Assembly (NCBI GenBank): GCA_014138725.1
Contig: JACJID010000001.1
Coordinates: 496,001 to 560,000, forward strand
DNA: 64,000 nucleotides
From: Kutzneria viridogrisea
GTDB taxonomy: Bacteria > Actinomycetota > Actinomycetes > Mycobacteriales > Pseudonocardiaceae
Direction: 5' to 3'
Made by a program: the position numbers and the translations under genes. Shown here piece after piece: positions 24,781-31,995 of this stretch; the first letter of the stretch is position 1, and the number at the start of each line of letters is the position of its first letter. The notes under the pieces were generated by a model that saw only the letters and a program-made list of their open reading frames with translations, was not told the DNA's origin and did not search any database.

Positions 24781-25350
24781 TCAGGAACCCGAGTGCTGGT
24801 GCTGTGGTCGCAGCCCGTCCATGACCAGGGTGAGCAGGTGGCGGGACCGCGCGTCCCAGTCCTCGTCGGCCTCGGCGCGCCACAGGAACGAGACCAGCAA
24901 CAGGAGCTCTTCGGCGTCGACGTCGGTACGCATCTCGCCTGCCTGCTTGCAGGACTCCAGCAGGAGCGTGATCACGGCGATCACCGGGCCGTAGTGCTCG
25001 CTCGCGAGGTCGGCTCGGGTGGCGGCCTGAAGGGCGTCAGCCAGGCCGTGCTTGATACGGCCGTACAGGGCGAGCCGGTGCAACCAGTGGCGCAGCGCCT
25101 CGAACGGCGGGTGCTGGTCGAGCAGTGCGGGCGCGGCGTCGATCAGCTCGCCGAGGTCGTGGCGGTAGACGGCGAGCAACAGCGCCTCCCGGTTCGGGAA
25201 GTGCCGGTAGAGCGTGCCCTGCCCGACCCCGGCCGCCTTCGCGATGGACTGCAGCGAAGCGGCGCTCGAGGCCCTCAGCGCGGTGCGCGCCACTTCCAGG
25301 ATCCGTGTCCGATTCTGCTCGGCATCGGAACGCATCGGCGATCGTGCCAT
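24781..25350 (-). CDS. TetR-family regulator
   Basis: A 189-residue TetR protein. The recognition segment I-A-K-A-A-G-V-G-Q-G-T-L-Y-R-H-F-P-N-R-E is canonical, and the C-terminal domain resembles the SbtR-like class. It is divergent from the SDR at 25470; two identical-core palindromes lie between them, so it most likely regulates that gene and itself. Confidence 0.9.
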   Translation of the reverse strand: MARSPMRSDAEQNRTRILEVARTALRASSAASLQSIAKAAGVGQGTLYRHFPNREALLLAVYRHDLGELIDAAPALLDQHPPFEALRHWLHRLALYGRIKHGLADALQAATRADLASEHYGPVIAVITLLLESCKQAGEMRTDVDAEELLLLVSFLWRAEADEDWDARSRHLLTLVMDGLRPQHQHSGS

Positions 25351-25398
25351 CTTCTCCCGCCCGTCCTGACCTGATCACCGTAGCACCGGATTGCTAAG

Positions 25399-25412
25399 CG
25401 GACATGTGTCCG
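25399..25412. promoter_or_regulatory. TetR operator candidate, copy A
   Basis: CGGACATGTGTCCG has perfect 6-base arms around TG. It is preceded by AAG and followed by TTACT, nearly the same context as copy B. Confidence 0.7.
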
Positions 25413-25428
25413 TTACTGTCGAGCGAAG

Positions 25429-25442
25429 CGGACAGGTGTCCG
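25429..25442. promoter_or_regulatory. TetR operator candidate, copy B
   Basis: CGGACAGGTGTCCG has the same arms around GG and lies exactly 30 bp from copy A, about three helical turns, so bound dimers would face the same side. It ends 27 bases before the SDR ATG. Confidence 0.7.
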
Positions 25443-25469
25443 TTTACTTCGCTGAGAGGACCAGCCACC

Positions 25470-26207
25470 ATGTCGGGAATCCAGGACAAGGTCGTTGCCA
25501 TCACCGGCGCCAGCAGCGGGATCGGGGAGGCGACGGCGGTCCTGCTCGCCCAGCGCGGCGCGAAACTCGTGCTGGGCGCGCGCAGGAAGGACCGGCTGGA
25601 CGCGCTCGCGGCCAGGCTCGGCGGGGCGGGGGCCGAGGTCGCCTGTGCCGAGACGGATGTGCGGCGGCGCGAGGACCTGGCGAACCTCGTCCGGCTCGCC
25701 CGCGAGCGGTTCGGCCGCCTCGACGTGCTGGTCGGCAACGCGGGTGTCGGGCCGATCTCGCCGCTGGACGACCTGCGCGTCGAGGACTGGGACGCGATGG
25801 TGGACGTCAACCTCAAGGGAGTCCTATACGGGATCGCCGCAGCCCTGCCGGTGTTCCGCGAGCAGGGCTGCGGGCAGTTCGTCCACACGGCCTCCACCGC
25901 CGCGTACAGGACCGTGCCGAGCCAGACCGTGTACTCGGCCACGAAGGCCGCCGTGCGCACGATCTCCGAAGGACTGCGTCAGGAAGCTGGGGACTCGCTG
26001 CGAGTTTCGCTCGTCTCGCCCGGGTTCACGCGGACCGACTTCGCCGAGGACGCGCCCAACCCCGAGGTGCGGGCGCGGATCACCGCCACGAAGGAGGCGA
26101 TCGCCATCCCGCCGGAGGCCATCGCCCGCGCGATCGCGTTCGCGATCGAGCAGCCCGCCGAGGTCGACGTGAACGAGATCGTCGTCCGTCCCACCGCCCA
26201 GGGCTGA
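25470..26207 (+). CDS. Short-chain dehydrogenase under TetR control
   Basis: A 245-residue classical SDR with T-G-A-S-S-G-I-G at about 12-19, G-N-A-G-V and catalytic Y-S-A-T-K. The ATG at 25470 follows GAGAGGA; an upstream ATG in frame would include the operators and is rejected. It is followed by a 14-bp hairpin shared with the convergent lectin. Relatives act on hydroxy/keto groups of small molecules; no substrate can be named. Confidence 0.9.
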   Translation: MSGIQDKVVAITGASSGIGEATAVLLAQRGAKLVLGARRKDRLDALAARLGGAGAEVACAETDVRRREDLANLVRLARERFGRLDVLVGNAGVGPISPLDDLRVEDWDAMVDVNLKGVLYGIAAALPVFREQGCGQFVHTASTAAYRTVPSQTVYSATKAAVRTISEGLRQEAGDSLRVSLVSPGFTRTDFAEDAPNPEVRARITATKEAIAIPPEAIARAIAFAIEQPAEVDVNEIVVRPTAQG

Positions 26208-26210
26208 GCG

Positions 26211-26250
26211 GCGCGGATCCCCGCGCCGCCGAGCCTGCGGGGATCCGCGC
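26211..26250. terminator. Bidirectional terminator between SDR and lectin genes
   Basis: GCGCGGATCCCCGC (26211-26224) pairs perfectly with 26237-26250 over a 12-base loop. It fills the gap between two convergent genes and can stop transcription from both sides. Confidence 0.75.
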
Positions 26251-26261
26251 GACGCTGTTGA

Positions 26262-26795
26262 TCAGGAGATCATGCCGGTCAGCACCACGGGGGTGCCGTT
26301 GTCCTCGCCGCCGTCCAGCGTGTCGAGGCGCCGGCCGCTTTCGGGCCCGAAGTAGCCGTTGCGGAAGAACGTGTCGCCCTGGTGGTTGTCGCGGTACCAC
26401 AACTGCTCGGGATTGCCCGTGCAGTCCCACAACTGGACCTTGCCGCCTGGCTCGTTGATCTCCTCCAGCGCCGCGTCCAGGCATCGTCCGCTGCGCACGT
26501 TGTGGATCACGTAGCCGCCCGGCGTGGTCTCCAGCGTCCAGTTCTGCTCGTCACCGCCGCCACCGCAGTCCCACAACTGCACCTTGGTGCCGTTCTGGTC
26601 GATCGAGCCGAGGTCCGCGTCCAGGCACTTGTCGGTGCCCTTCAGCTGGATCTTGCCGTTGGCCAGGACGTACCAGATGGCCAGGACATGATTGGTCGGG
26701 GCGGCCGAGGCCGGTGCGGTGGTGACCGTGGCGAGGCACAGCACGGCGGCACCGGCCGCGGCGGCGAGTCTGGTCGAAGTACTGCGAAGTCCCAT
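26262..26795 (-). CDS. Secreted ricin-type beta-trefoil lectin
   Basis: A 177-residue exported protein. Residues 1-33 are a Sec signal peptide (L-A-A-A-A-G-A-A-V-L-C-L core, cleavage after A-S-A). The rest is a beta-trefoil with Q-x-W-like repeats: K-C-L-D-A-D, V-Q-L-W-D-C and Q-N-W-T-L, then R-C-L-D-A-A with V-Q-L-W-D-C again. No catalytic domain is fused. Such lectins bind galactose or arabinofuranose-containing glycans. ATG at 26795 follows GGGGGAA. Confidence 0.85.
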   Translation of the reverse strand: MGLRSTSTRLAAAAGAAVLCLATVTTAPASAAPTNHVLAIWYVLANGKIQLKGTDKCLDADLGSIDQNGTKVQLWDCGGGGDEQNWTLETTPGGYVIHNVRSGRCLDAALEEINEPGGKVQLWDCTGNPEQLWYRDNHQGDTFFRNGYFGPESGRRLDTLDGGEDNGTPVVLTGMIS

Positions 26796-26907
26796 GTTTC
26801 CCCCATAGCTGTGACGACTTTTCCGCGACCGTATCACCGTTCGCGGCCAGCGGGCGCGCGGCGATATCGGATCGCGCGGGCCGGCCGGGAACTGCCAGGC
26901 TGCCGCC

Positions 26908-27453
26908 ATGGATCACGCTGAGGCGTTGCTCATCGGCGGGCGGGCCGGGGTCGGCAAGACGACGGTGGCCTGGGAAGTGTCGGCGCGCCTGCGGGCCGCC
27001 GAGGTCGCGCACGCGATCATCGAGGGCGACTTCATGGGCCAGGTACACCCGGCGCCCCCAGCGGACCCGGACCGCTCGGAGATCACCGAGCGCAATCTGA
27101 CCGCCGTCTGGACGAACTTCGCCCGACTCGGCCACCGCCGCCTGATCTACACCAACACCGCGAGCGTGCTGCCCGAGACGACCGGCATGTTCAGGCGTGC
27201 CATGGGAGAAGGTGTCCGGCTCACCCGCGTCCTGCTCACCGCATCCGACAGCACCGCTGGCGAACGCCTGACACACAGGGAACTCGGCTCGGAATTGGCG
27301 CAGGAGATCGAGCGCAGCGCCCACAAGGCACGGCTGCTGGACGAGCGCGTACCTGCCGACACCGTGCGGGTGGTGACCGACGGGCGATCTGTCCAGGACA
27401 TCGCCCGCGAGGTGGTGGCCGCGACCAACTGGACTGGTCGGCTCCCCGGCTGA
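26908..27453 (+). CDS. Small P-loop ATPase/kinase
   Basis: A 181-residue P-loop protein. The Walker A motif is G-G-R-A-G-V-G-K-T-T at 10-19 and I-I-E-G-D-F follows at 38-43, as in shikimate/nucleoside-type kinases that hold an Asp on the second strand. The C-terminal half has a conserved R-L-T-H-R-E-L-G segment. It resembles actinomycete AAA-33-type ATP-binding proteins of unknown substrate. It stands alone, divergent from the lectin. Confidence 0.75.
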   Translation: MDHAEALLIGGRAGVGKTTVAWEVSARLRAAEVAHAIIEGDFMGQVHPAPPADPDRSEITERNLTAVWTNFARLGHRRLIYTNTASVLPETTGMFRRAMGEGVRLTRVLLTASDSTAGERLTHRELGSELAQEIERSAHKARLLDERVPADTVRVVTDGRSVQDIAREVVAATNWTGRLPG

Positions 27454-27499
27454 CCGGTCGTGGGCTCGCCTGACCGCGAGATCCTCGAACAGTGAATGC

Positions 27500-27544
27500 C
27501 GGTGGAGGCGCGGCGGGACTCGTGTCTCCCGGGCGCCTCCACCG
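27500..27544. terminator. 12-bp inverted repeat with 21-base loop
   Basis: CGGTGGAGGCGC (27500-27511) pairs with GCGCCTCCACCG (27533-27544). The inner sequence also contains GGGA and TCCC that can extend the stem. It lies 47 bases past the kinase stop in the 326-base gap before the convergent gene at 27780. A terminator is likely. Confidence 0.5.
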
Positions 27545-27610
27545 TCTGCCGAGTGTTGTCTCCCCGACACCGCCGCTCATGCGATCGCGACGGCAGGCAC
27601 CCGGCTGAGC

Positions 27611-27656
27611 ACAGTGCCTCCTCGCGGAGGTCGGCCCCACCACGGGGAGGCACTGT
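27611..27656. repeat. 11-bp inverted repeat with 24-base loop
   Basis: ACAGTGCCTCC (27611-27621) pairs with GGAGGCACTGT (27646-27656). It is a second stem in the same 326-base intergenic stretch, 67 bases after the first. A GGTCCGGTGCT direct repeat follows at about 27685-27715. No gene is supported in 27454-27779. Confidence 0.5.
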
Positions 27657-27779
27657 CGCGCTGGACATGTTCGTCCTCAGCACGGGTCCGGTGCTAGCCG
27701 CCGGTCCGGTGCTCGGGTGGCGCCGCCGATCGGACGCCCCGCCCGGGCACCTGGTTGGACCAGCGCCGGTGTGCGGGCT

Positions 27780-28151
27780 TCAGCGCCGTCGCCGCTGCCG
27801 TGTGGTCAGCAGGATGCACCGCGCGCACGGCATTCCCTGTGCCAGCTCCAGTACGTCAACCTCGTCCGGGGCCGCCGTGAACCCGCAGCAGGCGACCACC
27901 GTGCCGTACCGGTCGACCACGGCCAGGTGCGTGACGTAGTCCCAACTGCCCAGCGGTCGCGTGTCCCGCATCCGCTGGGTACCCAGCAAAGCGTGCTTGA
28001 TCCGCACCAGCAGCAGCGGCTGGTCCTCCTCGTGCAACCTCGGCAGGCTGGCCAGGGCCAGTGCGGCTATGGCGTCCTCGGGTGGCGGCGCGATCGGGTC
28101 CGGCTCGCGCGTGATCTCGACGGTGCGACTGGCGATGATGTTGTCGTTCAT
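27780..28151 (-). CDS. Hypothetical protein next to XRE regulator
   Basis: A 123-residue protein that I do not recognise. It is Ala/Leu-rich with a central strand-like part (Y-V-T-H-L-A-V-V-D-R-Y-G-T-V-V-A-C-C-G-F) and a C-terminal C-A-R-C motif followed by a basic R-R-R-R tail; the four Cys could bind metal. It is 151 bases downstream of the XRE gene on the same strand, which suggests the regulator controls it or is co-expressed with it. There is no signal peptide or membrane helix. Confidence 0.6.
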   Translation of the reverse strand: MNDNIIASRTVEITREPDPIAPPPEDAIAALALASLPRLHEEDQPLLLVRIKHALLGTQRMRDTRPLGSWDYVTHLAVVDRYGTVVACCGFTAAPDEVDVLELAQGMPCARCILLTTRQRRRR

Positions 28152-28302
28152 GGTTTTCCTGTCCCCGGGTCAGGCCACGCGACCCGTTGGGTCCGTGACA
28201 GCCGCGGCGTCTGCGGTGCGCGGCGAAGGCGTCACCGTAGGAAGTCGCGGCGCTGTGCGGGTACCACGTTCTGTGGCACTACCCGCACGGGCGAGGACCG
28301 GG

Positions 28303-29505
28303 TTAGGCCAGAACGCCCATCTGCGCGGCCACCGCGGCCAGCGAGCCCGACACCCGCCGCTGCCGCTCGACCAGCTCCGCGGCGATCATGCGGGGCAAAC
28401 TCTGATGCGACAACCACTCCGGCGCCATCGCGATCATGGCGCGCAGCGTGCCCACCGCGGCCTCGTCCATGCCCAGCCGCGTCTCGCACAGCGCCCGGTC
28501 CGTGAGCGCCCTGGCCCGGGTGGTCAGCGTCAGCGGGGCCTCACTCGGCAGTTGGCGGGTCAGCTGGAGACCCCGCTCGTACTGCTCCTGCACCACGTGG
28601 CAGTCGGCGGCCAGCATCAGCACCTTCGCCGGGCCGAACGTGGTCTGGTGGTCCGATCGCTCGCAGCCCACCCGGTCGGCCTGTTCGCCCGCAACGGCCA
28701 GCAGCTCGTCGGTCTGGGCGGACCGCCCCGCTCGCGCGGTCGCCGTGGCGGCGGCGACCACCAGCAGCCCGTAGGCCGAGATCTGCGACAGGGAACTGGA
28801 CCCGGTCGGCTCCAGGCCGCTCGCGGTCCGCAGCGCGACCCGGCTGGCGTCCTCGTAGCGCCCGCCGACCAGCAGCTGCCACGACACCGAGGACCGCAGC
28901 ACGGCGGCGAGCAATTCGTCGCCACCGTCCTCGGCGACCCGGATCGCCTCACGGACAGCGAACCACGCCGCGTCGGGGTGTGCGAGGTGGATCAGGGTGT
29001 CGCCCGCGACCTGAAGGCCCCGCGCCAGCGCCTCGGCCGCGGTGGGGCGCTGCGCGGCCGGGACCGCGCGCACGGTCGCGCGCAACTGGGGCAGCACGGT
29101 CGGCAGCAGCGCGGCCAGCAGGCTGAAGCGCCCGGACCAGTAGGCGCCCCACAGGTAGGTCACGGTGCGCTTCGCCTCCGCCAGGACCATCGGCGCGGTC
29201 AGCTCACTGCCGTCGTCGACCAGGTCGTCGACGGTGGTCAGCGCGGCCCTGATGGCCTGCACGCCCCCGGCCTCGGCGTGGGCGGAGGGCAGGGCGGCGG
29301 GCTTGTCCAGCAACCACGCCACGGTCACGTCCAGTGCGGCCGCCACCTTCTGCAAGGTGGCGATGCGGGCCGCGCCCCGGTCCTGCTCCAGTTTGCGGAT
29401 CACCCCGAGGGACAGCTCGGCGCGGTGGGCGAGCTGCTGCTGGCTCATCCCCGCGCGGCGTCGGCGCTGCCTGATCCGTTCGCCCAGGCTCGTCGATAGG
29501 TCCAC
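28303..29505 (-). CDS. XRE-family transcriptional regulator with long helical C-terminus
   Basis: A 400-residue regulator. The N-terminal helix-turn-helix (about 5-60) contains A-G-M-S-Q-Q-Q-L-A-H-R-A and I-R-K-L-E-Q-D-R-G. The remaining 330 residues are Ala/Leu-rich helices resembling TPR-like repeats, common in actinomycete signalling regulators. It is divergent from the GAF-ANTAR gene at 29845. The target is likely the small gene downstream, but no operator is obvious. Confidence 0.8.
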   Translation of the reverse strand: MDLSTSLGERIRQRRRRAGMSQQQLAHRAELSLGVIRKLEQDRGAARIATLQKVAAALDVTVAWLLDKPAALPSAHAEAGGVQAIRAALTTVDDLVDDGSELTAPMVLAEAKRTVTYLWGAYWSGRFSLLAALLPTVLPQLRATVRAVPAAQRPTAAEALARGLQVAGDTLIHLAHPDAAWFAVREAIRVAEDGGDELLAAVLRSSVSWQLLVGGRYEDASRVALRTASGLEPTGSSSLSQISAYGLLVVAAATATARAGRSAQTDELLAVAGEQADRVGCERSDHQTTFGPAKVLMLAADCHVVQEQYERGLQLTRQLPSEAPLTLTTRARALTDRALCETRLGMDEAAVGTLRAMIAMAPEWLSHQSLPRMIAAELVERQRRVSGSLAAVAAQMGVLA

Positions 29506-29844
29506 CGGTCACTCCGTCCAGTTCGTTGCCGGTTCCGTGATCGTCAGGATGCGGCACACCGGTACAACAAACCGTGGCGATCTGTGCCGGTGGCCGGTCC
29601 TGTGCTGCGGGAACTGGCGAACGGGACGGAGTAACGATTGCGAATTACCCGGAAGCGGTACGCGAACAATCGAGGCGTCCAGCGGGGTGCCCGCCACGGC
29701 GCGGGTGGAGCTCGCCCCGAGGACGGCGGCGGCCAGCGCGGCGGGTTCGTCTGCGCCGCTGTCGCGGCTGCGCGATGATGGTCCCCGGCGGGTGATGACA
29801 CCGGTCGGTGATCGTTTTCGGTCGAGCGCGGAGGTTAGTTGGCG
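29506..29844. other. Divergent promoter region, 339 bases
   Basis: This stretch lies between the XRE gene and the first GAF-ANTAR gene. It is less GC-rich around 29560-29650 than its surroundings, which fits two divergent promoters. I see GAGG at 29831-29834 as the RBS for the GAF-ANTAR gene, but no strong palindrome and no supported open frame. Confidence 0.4.
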
Positions 29845-30558
29845 GTGGACGGGCAGCGCCGTGCCTGGCTGTGGCAGCGTGTCGCTGACGGCGCGGACCA
29901 CCGCAGCTCCGCAGGTTGGGCCGGTGTGGTGTGCGAGGTCGCGGTGGACGAGATCGACGTGGACGCCGTGGCGATCTCGGTCCGGTCCGGCGCGCGGGTG
30001 CAGGAGCTGGTCACGGTCAGTGAAGTGTGGGCGCAGGAGTTGGAGGAGTTGCAGTACACCCTCGGTGAGGGCCCTGGTGTCGAGGCGTTCACCACCGGCG
30101 GACCGGTGCTCGTCGCCGAGGTGCACACCGCGCGGGGACGGTGGCCCGGCTTCGCGGACGCGGCCGGTGCGCACGGCCTTGCGGCGGCGTTCTCGTTCCC
30201 GCTGCAGAGCGGCGCGATCCGGCTGGGCGTGCTCACCCTCTACCGCGGGCGCGCCGGACCGCTCGCGACCGGGGGGCTCATGGATGCCGCGGTGCTGGCG
30301 GAGTTGGCCACCGCCGCGCTGCTGGCCGATGCCACGGGCAGCAAGCGGGAACGGGCCCAGTGGATCCGTGAGGACAGCAGTGGCCACTACGACGCGTTCA
30401 ACGTGGCCACCGGGATGCTCGCCGCACAGTTGCGGATCAGCATCGAGGAGGCCTCCCTGCGGCTGCGCGCCCATGCGTTCAGCCACAACCGATCGCTGCT
30501 GGAGGTCGCGCAGGAAGTGCTGCGCCGCCACCTGTCCTCCGACTTGTTCCGGGAGTAA
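29845..30558 (+). CDS. GAF-ANTAR antiterminator protein 1
   Basis: A 237-residue protein. The GAF domain (about 15-150) includes L-G-E-G-P-G-V-E-A-F, the usual G-E-G-P motif. The C-terminal ANTAR domain (about 175-230) is a helical bundle with A-T-G-M-L-A-A-Q-L and A-H-A-F-S-H-N-R-S-L-L-E-V-A, which binds mRNA stem-loops to prevent termination. GTG 29845 is 10 bases past GAGG; TTG 29839 is also possible. It is followed by a second paralogue after 48 bases, and no target hairpin was found nearby. Confidence 0.82.
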   Translation: MDGQRRAWLWQRVADGADHRSSAGWAGVVCEVAVDEIDVDAVAISVRSGARVQELVTVSEVWAQELEELQYTLGEGPGVEAFTTGGPVLVAEVHTARGRWPGFADAAGAHGLAAAFSFPLQSGAIRLGVLTLYRGRAGPLATGGLMDAAVLAELATAALLADATGSKRERAQWIREDSSGHYDAFNVATGMLAAQLRISIEEASLRLRAHAFSHNRSLLEVAQEVLRRHLSSDLFRE

Positions 30559-30606
30559 GCGATCTCTGTTCTGCGTGTGCCGCGAGCACGGCCTTATGCT
30601 GACCCG

Positions 30607-31338
30607 GTGACGTTCGAGCCGGAAGTGTTCAGCGACACCGTCGCCGCAATCACCGCGCGCCTCGCCGCCCGGCACGACGGGCTGAGCGTGGTCAACGCGG
30701 TCATCGCGGCGTGCCAGACCTTGTTGACGCCAGCCGTGTCGGGGGTCCTGATCGCCGACCCCCGGGGCGGACTGACCCTGCTCGACGCGTCCGATGAGCG
30801 GATGCCTGTCGTCGAGCTGCTGCGGAGTCAGGCCGTCCAGGGCCCGTGCCTGGACTGCACCATGGGCAAGACGGTGATCAGCAGCACCGACCTCGAGGCT
30901 GATGGCACGCGGTGGCCACAGTTCGCCCGCGCCGCCTCCACCGAAGGATTCCGCTCGGTGTACGCGTTCCCACTGCGGTTGGACGGCCGGGCCGTCGGCG
31001 GCGTCACCCTGCTGTTCACCCGGTGCGGGGAGTTGGCCGAGTGGCAGGTGCGCCTGGGACAGTCACTGGCCGACCTGGCGATGCTGGGCCTGACTCAGGA
31101 ACGCGATCCGCGCAGAGTGGAGCGCCTGGCCGAGTTGACCCTCACCGCGGTCAACGACCGGGCGCACATCGCACAGGCCGTCGGCGTGCTCGCCGGGACG
31201 CTCGGACTGGAACCGGAGTCCGCTCGGGCCAGGATGTCCGAGTGCAGCTCACGTACCGGCCGCCCGCTGCGCGAACTCGCGCAAGCCATCACCGACGGAT
31301 CCCTTGCCCCCACAGCGTTGGACGTCGAGAAGGCCTGA
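30607..31338 (+). CDS. GAF-ANTAR antiterminator protein 2
   Basis: A 243-residue paralogue of the upstream gene. GAF covers about 10-150 with G-P-C-L-D-C and F-A-R-A-A-S-T-E-G-F; the ANTAR part includes I-A-Q-A-V-G-V-L-A-G-T-L and R-P-L-R-E-L-A. The start is taken as GTG 30607; GTG 30577 would add ten residues. Similarity of architecture and position suggests tandem duplication, with different ligand pockets. Confidence 0.82.
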   Translation: MTFEPEVFSDTVAAITARLAARHDGLSVVNAVIAACQTLLTPAVSGVLIADPRGGLTLLDASDERMPVVELLRSQAVQGPCLDCTMGKTVISSTDLEADGTRWPQFARAASTEGFRSVYAFPLRLDGRAVGGVTLLFTRCGELAEWQVRLGQSLADLAMLGLTQERDPRRVERLAELTLTAVNDRAHIAQAVGVLAGTLGLEPESARARMSECSSRTGRPLRELAQAITDGSLAPTALDVEKA

Positions 31339-31352
31339 CCTGCCGCACGTCA

Positions 31353-31365
31353 GTCCACAGTGGAG
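31353..31365. repeat. Recurring CCACAGTGG palindrome, copy 2
   Basis: GTCCACAGTGGAG lies in the 47-base gap between convergent genes ending at 31338 and 31386. It differs from copy 3 at one base. Confidence 0.55.
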
Positions 31366-31385
31366 TATGCACCCGCGGGCCGCGT

Positions 31386-31715
31386 TCACGCCTTGCGGCC
31401 CACTGCCTCGGCCAGCTCGGACTTGGTCATCTTCGAGCGCCCCCTGATGTTGCGCTGCCTGGCCTCGTTGTACAGCTGGTCACGGGTGGGCCCGCCGGTG
31501 CCCTTGCCCGATCGCAGGCCCCCTCGCCGCTGCGGGGACATGTCCTGTGTGGAGGTCCTGCTCGCGGTGGCCGCCTCCCCGGACTGGGCGCGGTTCTTGT
31601 TGACCGTGCGTGCCGCTATTTCCTCGGCTCTGGCGGTGCTCGCGCCGCGCTGTTCGGCCGAGTCCTTGACGTGTTCGTACTGACGTTCGCGTTTCTTGCT
31701 CCACGCCTGGGGCAT
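31386..31715 (-). CDS. Small basic Rho-N/SAP-like protein (annotated elsewhere as plasmid stabilisation protein)
   Basis: A 109-residue, highly charged protein. It begins M-P-Q-A-W-S-K-K-R-E-R-Q-Y-E-H-V and carries A-A-R-T-V-N-K-N-R-A-Q-S-G, a pattern of small actinomycete proteins often labelled plasmid stabilisation. The C-terminus K-M-T-K-S-E-L-A-E-A-V resembles the Rho N-terminal/SAP helix-extended-loop-helix fold and suggests nucleic acid binding. ATG 31715 follows AGGAG. There is no plasmid partition or toxin gene near it, so the label says little about function. Confidence 0.75.
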   Translation of the reverse strand: MPQAWSKKRERQYEHVKDSAEQRGASTARAEEIAARTVNKNRAQSGEAATASRTSTQDMSPQRRGGLRSGKGTGGPTRDQLYNEARQRNIRGRSKMTKSELAEAVGRKA

Positions 31716-31995
31716 CACCGACTCCTGTCGTTCGCGGGAGCACGGGGTACCCCGGGACGACCGGTTCAACCGGCCGTCCCGGAGGTGAACAGGTCGTGTG
31801 GTGCCGCCGTTCGGGTGACTTCGACGCCGGAAAACTGGCCGTCTGCCTCTTGACAGGACGTCCGGAAATCGCGGTGAGTCGTTGCTGTTGCGCACGCACT
31901 TCTCCCTTGTTAACCTCGAATTGTCGGTTCGGTTCGTATATTCATTCGTTGACGTCGGGGTTTTCGGTGCGCGTTGTTCTGGGGAGCGGGTGGCG

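Noticed and set aside
27667-27939. Small + strand frame after the second hairpin
   Set aside because: No RBS or codon bias, and it overlaps the minus-strand gene at 27780.
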